A stretch of DNA of 12,876 bases from an uncultured bacterium (GTDB lineage: Bacteria > Verrucomicrobiota > Lentisphaeria > Oligosphaerales > Oligosphaeraceae): NCBI GenBank assembly GCA_900548225.1, contig URJM01000057.1:1-12876 (forward strand). The letters run 5' to 3'. The translations under genes and the position numbers were made by a program. Positions 6,547 through 12,876 of the stretch are shown here, one piece after another. The notes under the pieces are model-generated. The model had not been told where the DNA came from, searched no databases, and saw only the letters and a list, made by a program, of their open reading frames with translations. Within the stretch, counting starts at the first letter, position 1. The number at the start of each line of letters is the position of its first letter.

Positions 6547-7916
6547 ATGCCTCAGAAACATATTCGCATTTGTGCGTCGGTTGCGCTCGTGCTATTGACG
6601 AGCCTCCAACTTTGCGCCTCCTGGTGGTGGCCCTTTGGCAAGAAGGAGGCCACTCCTATCGAGCCCCCCCCCCGGCGCACAGCAGATTCATCCCGACCGA
6701 CGGCGACCAGTCAAAGAAAGTCTACCCGAAGAAGGACGACAAGAACGACATCTCCGTCGAGCGCGTCATTGAGCTGGCCGAAGGCGGCAACCCCGTCGCG
6801 CAGCTGAACCTGGGCAAGATCTACTTCGAGGGGCAGGTTGGAGTCAAGCAGGACTACAACAAGGCGTTCATGTGGTTTGCGAAGGCCGCCCAGAACGGGA
6901 ATCCCGAGGCTATGTACAACGTGGCCATCTGCTACGACGGCGGCTTCGGGGTCAAGAAGGCAAACCCCGACAAGGCCTTCGAATGGTACCGATACGCGGC
7001 AGACCACGGAGTCCCGGAGGCACAGCTGAAGACCGCGGTCATCGCAGAAGCCCAGGGACAGCCCGAACTGGCATTCAAATACTACAAGATGCTTGCGGAC
7101 AGCGGAGACGACACCTGCCAGCTCCAGGTCGCGCTGCAGTATCTGCACGGATATGGAGTCGGGGTGGACGGCGAGGCCGCCGTCGCCTACCTGCTCAAGG
7201 CGTCCGAGGCGGGAAATGTCCGCGCACAGGTCCGTCTGGCGGACTGCTACCAGCAGGGCATCGGGACGGCCAGGAACTACAGGGAGACCTTCAATTGGCT
7301 GACGCTGGCGGCGCACAGCGGCGACCCCGAGGCGCAGGCGAAGCTGGGGGTCTGCTACCAGGAGGGCATCGGGACGGCATCGAACATGTCGCTGGCATTC
7401 CACTGGTTCAAGATCAGCGCCGACGGGAAATACCCAGGCGGGCAATACTGCCTGGGAAACTGCTTCCGCGACGGCATCGGCGTCGAAAAGAACGACCTGC
7501 TCGCATTCGAGCAGTACCTACTTGCAGCCGAGGCAGGCGACTCCCTGGCGCAGTACGAACTGGCGATGTGCTTCAAGGACGGGCGCGGCACCCGCGAAGA
7601 CCTGGCGCGTGCGCGGGAATGGCTCCAGAAGGCGGCGGACGCAGGGCTGGCAATCGCACAGGCGCGCCTGGCGACGATGGTCGCCGCAGGCACCCCGGGC
7701 TTCGGCCCCGACCCGAAGGGCGCAGTCGAACTCCTCGACAAGGCATCCGCCTCCCAGGACTCGGTCGCCAGGCTCCAGGTCGCAATATGCTACCTCCAGG
7801 GCAACGGAATCCCCCAGGACCGCGAAAAGGCACGGAAGATACTGGAGGCCGCCAGCCTTGAAGGAGATGCCGCAGCCGCCGAAATATACAAAATCTACTT
7901 CGGCAAGGAATTTTAG
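6547..7916 (+). CDS. Exported Sel1-repeat protein, frame interrupted at a C10 tract
   Basis: Two frames together make one sensible protein. From ATG 6547 the frame encodes a signal peptide (MPQKHIRIC, a hydrophobic core, cleavage around C-A-S before WWWPFGKKE) and reaches ten consecutive C at 6664-6673; beyond that it degenerates into Arg/Ser/Thr-rich nonsense and stops at about 6807. The frame continuing to TAG 7914-7916 has no plausible start of its own (only TTG 6528) but encodes about ten Sel1-like (TPR-type, about 36-residue) repeats. Adding one C joins the two into a 456-residue protein: signal peptide, short proline/charged linker, then repeats with G-x-A-Q-x-x-L-x-x-C-Y and W-x-x-x-A-A-x-x-G periodicity. 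Sel1 solenoids are protein-protein scaffolds. The third repeat lacks the central loop. Partner unknown; likely periplasmic or cell-surface. Confidence 0.8.
6664..6673 (+). repeat. Homopolymer C10 tract in the Sel1 gene
   Basis: Ten C in a row, the longest homopolymer I saw in the window, fall at codon 40 of the signal-peptide frame. Eleven C (or eight) would put the signal peptide and the repeat domain in one frame; ten, as given, breaks the gene. Tracts of this length slip during replication and are also prone to sequencing error. Confidence 0.95.
7244..7378 (+). repeat. Near-identical direct repeat inside two neighbouring Sel1 units
   Basis: The 27 bases at 7244-7270 recur at 7352-7378 with one mismatch (CAG versus GAG in the codon after CYQ). 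The offset is 108 bases, exactly one 36-codon Sel1 unit. The encoded CYQQGIGTA/CYQEGIGTA segments are the repeats' conserved loop. Nucleotide-level identity this high suggests a fairly recent unit duplication or gene conversion, whereas the other units have diverged. Confidence 0.8.
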
Positions 7917-7984
7917 GAAATCGACGGTCGTCGCCGACAAGACGCCGCGGCTGTCGCTGCGGTGCGCGACAACACCGTCCCCTT

Positions 7985-7991
7985 AAAGGAG
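7985..7991 (+). promoter_or_regulatory. Strong Shine-Dalgarno site of panB
   Basis: AAAGGAG lies five bases before ATG 7997 and fixes the panB start. It is the best placed ribosome binding site in the window and contrasts with the SD-less starts of secG, the EF-G gene, the sigma gene and rlmD. The 80 bases between the Sel1 stop and panB otherwise show no terminator or clear promoter. Confidence 0.85.
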
Positions 7992-7996
7992 ATACA

Positions 7997-8827
7997 ATGG
8001 AAAAGAAATTCACCGTCCGCACGCTTCAGGAGATGAAGAGGCGAGGCGAGAAGGCAGTCATGCTCACCGCCTTTGACGCGGCGACGGCGCGTTGGGCGCA
8101 GGAAGCAGGAGTCCACATGCTGCTGGTGGGAGACTCCATGGGCAACACTGTCCTCGGATACTCCAACACGATCCCCGTCACCCTGGAGGAGTCAATCTCC
8201 CACACGGCCGCGGTGCGCCGAGGCAGTGACAAGTGCTTCGTCGTGGGAGACATGCCATTCCTGAGCTACCAGGTGGAGGACCTGGCGGGTTCCGTCAGAA
8301 ATGCGGGACGCTACATCAAGGAGTGCGGGGCTGACGCGGTCAAGCTGGAGGGCGGTCGCCCGATGCTTCCTGTCATCCGCAGAATGATCGAGACCGGCAT
8401 CCCCGTCGTCGGCCATATCGGACTGCTTCCGCAGTCGGTCCTCAAGGACGGCGGCTACCGCATCCACGGGAAGGCGCAGGAGGAGCGCGATGCCCTCATC
8501 GCGGACGCGCAGGCCCTTGACGAGGCCGGGTGCTGCGCAATCGTCCTCGAGGGCGTCCCCCGGGAGCTTGCGGCGGAGATCACGTCCCTTGTCAAGGCGT
8601 CCACAATCGGCATAGGCGCGGGTCCCGGCACCGACGCCCAGGTGCAGGTGCTTGCCGACCTGCTGGGATACGGGGGGGACGGATACCTCCCGCGCCACGC
8701 CAAGTCCTACGCCAACGTGAACGACATCGCAGTCGGCGCCATCCGCGAATACGTCTCCGAAGTCCAGCAGGGCGTCTTCCCTGCCGACGGCAACTCGGTC
8801 TCCTGCGCCCCCAGGAAGGAGGACTAG
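7997..8827 (+). CDS. panB: 3-methyl-2-oxobutanoate hydroxymethyltransferase
   Basis: PanB adds a hydroxymethyl group from 5,10-methylene-tetrahydrofolate to alpha-ketoisovalerate, giving ketopantoate, the first committed step to pantothenate and coenzyme A. At 276 residues it is close to the usual 260-280. The (beta/alpha)8-barrel active-site residues are all present: metal ligands D46 (LLVGDSMGN), D85 (VVGDMPF) and E118 with K116 (VKLEGG), and catalytic E185 (VLEGVP). GIGAGPGTDAQVQV near the C-terminal third is also a family signature, normally with TDGQ. The start is fixed by the SD at 7985-7991. The gene opens a compact cluster with panC 7 bases downstream. Confidence 0.97.
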   Translation: MEKKFTVRTLQEMKRRGEKAVMLTAFDAATARWAQEAGVHMLLVGDSMGNTVLGYSNTIPVTLEESISHTAAVRRGSDKCFVVGDMPFLSYQVEDLAGSVRNAGRYIKECGADAVKLEGGRPMLPVIRRMIETGIPVVGHIGLLPQSVLKDGGYRIHGKAQEERDALIADAQALDEAGCCAIVLEGVPRELAAEITSLVKASTIGIGAGPGTDAQVQVLADLLGYGGDGYLPRHAKSYANVNDIAVGAIREYVSEVQQGVFPADGNSVSCAPRKED

Positions 8828-8834
8828 GCCGACT

Positions 8835-9677
8835 ATGGAAATCTTCACCGATGCCAAGTCGATGCAGGCGCAGGCCGCCCTCTGGAAGCGCAACGGGGAG
8901 TCGATTGCGGTCGTCCCCACGATGGGCTATCTCCACGAGGGCCATCTTTCACTGATTCGCCTGGCGCGCCAGAACGCCACGAAGGTAGTCACGAGCATCT
9001 TCGTCAACCCCACCCAGTTCGGGCCGACAGAGGATTTGGACAAATACCCCCGCGACTTCGAACGGGACGCGCAGCTCTGCGAGGAGACCGGGGTCGACGC
9101 AATCTTCCACCCTGCGCCGGACGCAATGTACGACCCGGACTTTTCCTGCTGGGTCAACGAGGAGTCCCTCTCCAAGACCCTCTGCGGCGCCTTCCGGCCA
9201 ATCCACTTCCGGGGAGTCTGCACCGTCTGCCTCAAGCTCTTCAACATCACAATGGCGGATGCCGCGGTGTTCGGGCGCAAGGACGCGCAGCAGCTTCTGG
9301 TCATCGAGCGGATGGTCAGGGACTTGAACGTCCCCATCCGCATCATCGAGGCCCCCCTGGTCCGCGAGGGCGACGGGCTTGCCAGGTCGTCCCGCAACAA
9401 ATACCTCTCGGAGGAGGAGCGCACCCGCGCGCTCGCCCTCTCCAGGGGCCTGGCACGGGCGAAGGATGCATACGAAAAGGGCGAGCGAAAGGCCGGAATC
9501 CTCACTGGCATCGTCAGGCGCGAACTTGAGGCAGTGCACTCGGAGCAGATCGACTACGTCGACCTGATGGCACGGCAGACCCTCAGGCCGGTGGAGACCG
9601 CCGACGTGCCGTCACTCCTCGCCGTAGCCGCATACATCGGAAAGACAAGACTGATAGACAACGTCTTCCTTGGGTAA
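8835..9677 (+). CDS. panC: Pantothenate synthetase (pantoate--beta-alanine ligase)
   Basis: PanC joins D-pantoate to beta-alanine using ATP through a pantoyl-adenylate intermediate, the last step of pantothenate synthesis. At 280 residues it has the normal length. The nucleotidyltransferase motif PTMGYLHEGHLSL (28-40) supplies H34 and H37 of the HIGH-like site; IFVNPTQFGPTEDLDKYPR is the conserved pantoate-binding region; FGRKDAQQ takes the place of the usual FGEKD/FGKKDxQQ; and RSSRN (184-188) is the KMSKS-like loop. AAGGAGG at 8816-8822, inside the end of panB, serves as ribosome binding site 12 bases before the ATG. No panD (beta-alanine source) or panE is recognisable next to it. Confidence 0.97.
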   Translation: MEIFTDAKSMQAQAALWKRNGESIAVVPTMGYLHEGHLSLIRLARQNATKVVTSIFVNPTQFGPTEDLDKYPRDFERDAQLCEETGVDAIFHPAPDAMYDPDFSCWVNEESLSKTLCGAFRPIHFRGVCTVCLKLFNITMADAAVFGRKDAQQLLVIERMVRDLNVPIRIIEAPLVREGDGLARSSRNKYLSEEERTRALALSRGLARAKDAYEKGERKAGILTGIVRRELEAVHSEQIDYVDLMARQTLRPVETADVPSLLAVAAYIGKTRLIDNVFLG

Positions 9678-9682
9678 GAAAG

Positions 9683-10708
9683 ATGGCAATCCAGGACATG
9701 AATCTTGGCTCCTCGCAAGAGACCTCCGCGACGAAGCACGTCATCGGCGGAGCGCGCCAGGACTCCATCTCCTTTGACCCCCGCACGCTTCCGTCCCTGG
9801 AGAAGTGCAGCCAGACCACCTCCTTCAGGAATGTGCTGGTGATTTCAGGCGGCGGGCGTGGGCTGACGGGCGCCGTCGTCACGGCCGCGCTTCGCGAAGG
9901 CTGCCAGGTCTCCGTCCTCGCCGAATGCGAACTCGACCTGCCGCGGGGAGTGGAGCTCTTCGTCGCAAACCGCAACTCGCCAGACTTCGAGGAGAAGACG
10001 AGGAAATTCCTGCGGGACGAGAACGGCACCCCCCGCTTTGAAGTCCTGGTGGACTGCGGGGGAGGTTCCCCCGCCCATGCACGGCAGGATCTCACCTTAC
10101 TCGCAAACGGCAAGGCGCATGTCGTCTTCATCTCCGACGACCTTGTCTACGACCCGGGAGCCCGAAGCTTCCCGACCCTCCAGGACAACCCCGCCGTGGA
10201 TCCGTTCAAGGACAGCCGATGCGGAATGCTCCGCGCCGCGGAACTGGAGTTCATCAACTCCCCGGGAGTCCCGTCCTGGACGATTCTCCGGCCGACAATG
10301 ATTCTGAACCGCAAGTGCGGGCTCTCCCTCTACCCGCCCTGCGTGCCGCGGCTGAAACTGATTGCGGAGGGGCGACCCGTCCCCTTGGCATGCGAAGGAC
10401 GCCTGCTCGTCCAGCCAATCGCCGCCAACGACCTGGCAACCATCGCGCTGAAGGCTCCATCGTCCCCCGAGGCGAAGAACGCGGTCATCGACTGCGCAGG
10501 CCCCGTCAGGCTGGAATTCATACAGCTCTGCCGGCTTGCGGCGAAACTCCTGGAAAAGCCCCTTGTGCCAGCTCCGGCAGACACGACGGATGGCGAATCC
10601 GAGGAGGCCGCGCTCTGCCACAGAATCTACCCACTGCCCTGGCCATACCAGACATTGCCGGCACCAACGACGACTCCCATGGAGGCGTTGAATGCAATTT
10701 TGATGTAA
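9683..10708 (+). CDS. SDR-like Rossmann-fold protein of the pan cluster, atypical active site
   Basis: The 341-residue protein starts 5 bases after panC, so it is almost certainly cotranscribed. After an unusual N-terminal extension of about 48 residues, VLVISGGGRGLTG (51-63) gives the nucleotide-binding G57-x2-G60-x2-G63 motif of extended short-chain dehydrogenases. ISDDLVY (150-156) matches the strand carrying the catalytic Ser, and TILRPTMI the strand after the active site of epimerase-type SDRs. The expected Tyr-x3-Lys before the AAE helix is missing: the segment reads D177-S-R-C-G-M-L-R-A-A-E187. It may therefore be a non-catalytic NAD(P)/nucleotide binder or use other residues. The family is assigned with moderate certainty, the substrate not at all. 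Placement with panB and panC raises the possibility of a link to pantoate metabolism (inference). Confidence 0.65.
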   Translation: MAIQDMNLGSSQETSATKHVIGGARQDSISFDPRTLPSLEKCSQTTSFRNVLVISGGGRGLTGAVVTAALREGCQVSVLAECELDLPRGVELFVANRNSPDFEEKTRKFLRDENGTPRFEVLVDCGGGSPAHARQDLTLLANGKAHVVFISDDLVYDPGARSFPTLQDNPAVDPFKDSRCGMLRAAELEFINSPGVPSWTILRPTMILNRKCGLSLYPPCVPRLKLIAEGRPVPLACEGRLLVQPIAANDLATIALKAPSSPEAKNAVIDCAGPVRLEFIQLCRLAAKLLEKPLVPAPADTTDGESEEAALCHRIYPLPWPYQTLPAPTTTPMEALNAILM

Positions 10709-10729
10709 CTACTTGCGTATCAGCATATT

Positions 10730-12022
10730 ATGAATATCGGTCAACAAATCGCAGTCACCATCCAGGACATTGCCTTTGGCGGAGAGGGCGTCGCCCGCAC
10801 CGACGACGGCGTCATCTTCGTCCCCTTCACCGCCGTAGGCGACCAGGGCCTTGTGGAGGTCACCGAGGTGCGCAAGAACTTTGCGAAGGGTCGTCTTCTT
10901 GCCTTGAGCGTTCCCGGCGCCGGCCGTGAGGAGCCTGCCTGCCCCCACTATGGCCGTTGCGGGGGGTGCCAGTATCAGCATCTCACCTACGAGGCGGAGT
11001 TTGCCGCAAAGTGCAAGCAGCTTAAGGACTGCCTCCAGCGGATTGGCGGCTTCAGCGTCCTTCCCGAGCTGTCGCCCGCCTTTCCCGCCCCCGAATGCTA
11101 CGGCTACCGCAACAAGCTTCGCCTCGAGGCTTATGCGCTGAAGGTCGCGCCGGGGGACCCGCCCCTCGTGGACTACGGATACTATGCGCTGGACAACAAG
11201 ACCTTCATGCGCATCAACGGGTGCCGCCTGGCGCGTCCTGAGCTTAACAAGATGCTTCCATCCGCCATCAAGAGCGACTGGGGCAAGGCGAATGCCAGAC
11301 GGCACAAGAGCGGCAAGCCCGCCGCGGGCAAGCCTGGCAAGCCTGGGGCGTCACCCCGTGCCGACAGGCCGGGGGCGCTCACCCTCCGCATCGACTCCGC
11401 CGGCGAGGTCAAATACTACTTTGGCTTCTCCCCCGCCAAGCTGGGGTGGTTCCGGGAGGAACTCAACGGAGTCCCTTACAGAGTCCCCACGGGGTCATTC
11501 TGGCAGGTAAACCCGAAGGTCGCATCGCAACTCCTCAAGACCGCCGACGAATGGACGAGGGAGCTGCCGCTGGAAACGCTGGTGGACGCGTACTGCGGCG
11601 TCGGCACCTTCGCCTGCGCGCTCACACACCCATTCAAGGAGAGGCTCCTCATCGAGAACGACCACGCGGCAACCGAGGCGGCGGACTACAATCTCCAGCA
11701 AAAGCTCCTTGGATGCCAAATTGTCACGGACGCAACCGAAAAGGCGTTGCCAAAGGCACTGCCGCGATATGACCAGACGAAGACCCTCGTTGTCCTCGAC
11801 CCCCCCAGAAGCGGATGCCAGGAACAGACGGTGAAGGCGATTGTCGACAACAAGCCCGCCTGGGTTCTCTACGTCTCATGCAACCCGTCGACGCTTGCCC
11901 GGGACCTCAGGAAGCTCGTCTCCGAAGGCCCATACGAACTTCGCAGGCTCGCCCTTTTCGACATGTTCCCGAGGACCGCGCACTTTGAGACCGCGGTCCT
12001 GCTGGAACACAGGCAGTCATAG
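10730..12022 (+). CDS. 23S rRNA (uracil-5-)-methyltransferase, RlmD/RumA family
   Basis: This family transfers methyl from SAM to C5 of specific uridines of 23S rRNA (U1939 and/or U747 in E. coli numbering). The 430-residue protein starts with a TRAM RNA-binding domain (about 1-60), followed by C71-x5-C77-x2-C80 and C165, the four cysteines of the [4Fe-4S] cluster. The methyltransferase domain has SFWQVNP, the SAM loop D286-A-Y-C-G-V-G-T-F, LDPPRSGC, and the catalytic Cys384 in YVSCNPSTLARDL. Between about residues 185 and 215 there is a basic Lys/Gly/Pro insert (GKPAAGKPGKPG) not usual in the family. It begins 21 bases after the SDR-like gene with CATATT rather than an SD sequence before the ATG. 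Whether it is RlmD, RlmC or dual-specific cannot be told from sequence. Confidence 0.92.
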   Translation: MNIGQQIAVTIQDIAFGGEGVARTDDGVIFVPFTAVGDQGLVEVTEVRKNFAKGRLLALSVPGAGREEPACPHYGRCGGCQYQHLTYEAEFAAKCKQLKDCLQRIGGFSVLPELSPAFPAPECYGYRNKLRLEAYALKVAPGDPPLVDYGYYALDNKTFMRINGCRLARPELNKMLPSAIKSDWGKANARRHKSGKPAAGKPGKPGASPRADRPGALTLRIDSAGEVKYYFGFSPAKLGWFREELNGVPYRVPTGSFWQVNPKVASQLLKTADEWTRELPLETLVDAYCGVGTFACALTHPFKERLLIENDHAATEAADYNLQQKLLGCQIVTDATEKALPKALPRYDQTKTLVVLDPPRSGCQEQTVKAIVDNKPAWVLYVSCNPSTLARDLRKLVSEGPYELRRLALFDMFPRTAHFETAVLLEHRQS

Positions 12023-12048
12023 GATAGGCAAACCTCTTCACGGAATCC

Positions 12049-12876
12049 ATGCGGGGCAAACGGATTGATTTCAAGAAGGCGTGCTGGCTGGTTTTCGCGA
12101 TCGCGCTCCTGGTGCGGCTCATTGTCTGCTGGCAGCTGTCGGGGACCCATTCGGTCGTCAGCCCCTCCGATGTGACCGACATGGAGACCTATCGCCGGCT
12201 CGCCCTTGAAATCCGGCAGGGGCACTGGCCGGCCGTCTTCGACTACCAGCCCTTCTACTACACCTTATTCCTGCCCGCGGCATACGTCTTCTCCCCGAAG
12301 GGGGGCGTCTGGCCGCCAATGCTCCTGCAGGCGCTCGTCGGCGCCTTCACATGCCTCCTTGCCACGCACACGGCGGCGCGGCTCTTCGGAAAAACCACGG
12401 GAATCATTGCAGGGTTTCTGCTCGCCGTCAGCAAATTCCATGTCTTCTACACTCCGTTCCTGCTGCTGGAGGTCTGGTTCGCGTTCTGGACCGCGCTCAC
12501 GCTCTATGCGGCAGTCCGGCTGATGCAGAAGTTCAACTGGAAATGGGGAATGCTCCTCGGAGCCGCATGCGCAGGAGCGCTCCTCACACGGGGAAACGCA
12601 CTGCTCTGGACGCCTGGTCTGGCCGCGCTAATCCTCTGGAGAGGATGGAAAAGCAACAAACAAATGGCGGCAGTCATAGCCGCGGCGGCCGCCGCCTTCA
12701 TCATCCCCATTGCGCCGTATTCAATACATAACTCCTTGAATTCCAACAAGTTATGCGGTGCGTCCGTTGCAGGGGGGAAGATACTCTCGCTGGGAAATTC
12801 GCCGGAGGCTCCCGCAGGGGGGCTTGAATATCCGCGCACATACTATGCGTGGGCCGAAGACGAGGCCGCCGGCGGG
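12049..12876 (+). CDS. Polytopic GT-C-like glycosyltransferase, N-terminal part
   Basis: The frame opens at ATG 12049, 26 bases after the rlmD-type gene, and stays open for 276 codons to the right edge. A basic N-terminus (MRGKR) is followed by a transmembrane helix (about 12-30), then an extracytoplasmic loop with D41/D44-M45-E-T-Y48 and, further on, Q-P-F-Y-Y near residue 67, then at least five more hydrophobic segments. An acidic residue in the first loop, a YxxLAxxIxxG-like helix and a downstream PFYY motif are the hallmark of PMT/ArnT-like GT-C enzymes, which move sugars from polyprenyl-phosphate carriers onto lipid, glycan or protein outside the membrane. The acceptor is unknown. The C-terminal domain is beyond the window. 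No strong ribosome binding site is seen (GGAA at 12042). Confidence 0.75.
   Translation, partial: MRGKRIDFKKACWLVFAIALLVRLIVCWQLSGTHSVVSPSDVTDMETYRRLALEIRQGHWPAVFDYQPFYYTLFLPAAYVFSPKGGVWPPMLLQALVGAFTCLLATHTAARLFGKTTGIIAGFLLAVSKFHVFYTPFLLLEVWFAFWTALTLYAAVRLMQKFNWKWGMLLGAACAGALLTRGNALLWTPGLAALILWRGWKSNKQMAAVIAAAAAAFIIPIAPYSIHNSLNSNKLCGASVAGGKILSLGNSPEAPAGGLEYPRTYYAWAEDEAAGG

Noticed and set aside
6528..6671. TTG 6528 as the true start of the Sel1 gene
   Set aside because: Its first 48 residues show no signal peptide or conserved feature, while the other frame from ATG 6547 encodes a clear signal peptide that ends at the C10 tract.
6711..7445. 244-codon minus-strand frame under the Sel1 repeats
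   Set aside because: Its repeated Val/Leu/Asp pattern mirrors the Sel1 periodicity antisense; no independent evidence.
6872..7861. 329-codon + strand frame inside the Sel1 gene
   Set aside because: Arg/Gly/Pro-rich out-of-frame translation of the repeats; no start signal.
8671..8677. G7 run in panB as a second slippage site
   Set aside because: The panB frame is intact through it and the run is short; no sign of a frame break.
1..12876. CRISPR array, IS element, prophage or integron
   Set aside because: No regularly spaced repeats, transposase or integrase motifs, or terminal inverted repeats were seen; the only direct repeats are Sel1 units.

Overview
This GC-rich window carries eleven protein genes wholly or nearly intact, plus a 3' fragment of another (left edge), a 5' fragment of another (right edge) and one tRNA. 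Everything lies on the + strand. No phage, transposase, CRISPR or plasmid signals were seen, and no gap without a gene exceeds about 250 bases. Gene content is that of an ordinary diderm bacterial chromosome. The EF-G protein resembles the split-function (mitochondrial EF-G2 / spdEFG2-like) class, and starts without a Shine-Dalgarno sequence alternate with SD starts. I would guess a member of the PVC group (Lentisphaerota, Kiritimatiellota or Verrucomicrobiota), but this rests on general resemblance and should be confirmed by a search.

Layout. Positions 1-302: C-terminal third of ArgC (arginine biosynthesis). 396-1721: a PHP-fold metallo-phosphoesterase-like protein. 1827-2258: secG with a long Ala/Pro/Glu tail, a good promoter candidate in front and a textbook intrinsic terminator behind. 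2507-4531: the EF-G paralogue after a structured, pyrimidine-rich leader. 4579-4655: tRNA-Val(UAC). 4723-6414: a three-gene cassette of ECF sigma factor, membrane zinc-type anti-sigma factor (ATGA overlap) and a small exported coiled-coil protein. 6547-7916: an exported Sel1-repeat protein whose signal-peptide start and repeat body lie in different frames, joined at a run of ten C. 7997-10708: panB, panC and a Rossmann/SDR-like protein, tightly packed. 10730-12022: an RlmD/RumA-type 23S rRNA m5U methyltransferase. 12049 to the right edge: the N-terminal part of a polytopic GT-C-like glycosyltransferase, open to the end of the window.

How genes may work together. PanB and PanC make ketopantoate and join pantoate to beta-alanine. 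The step between them, ketopantoate reductase, is not recognisable, and the third gene of the cluster is a Rossmann-fold protein, so its role in this pathway is an open question. The sigma/anti-sigma/exported-protein cassette looks like a self-contained envelope-responsive regulatory unit. The most striking sequence feature is the C10 tract that splits the Sel1 gene: it is either a one-base assembly error or a slippage switch controlling export.
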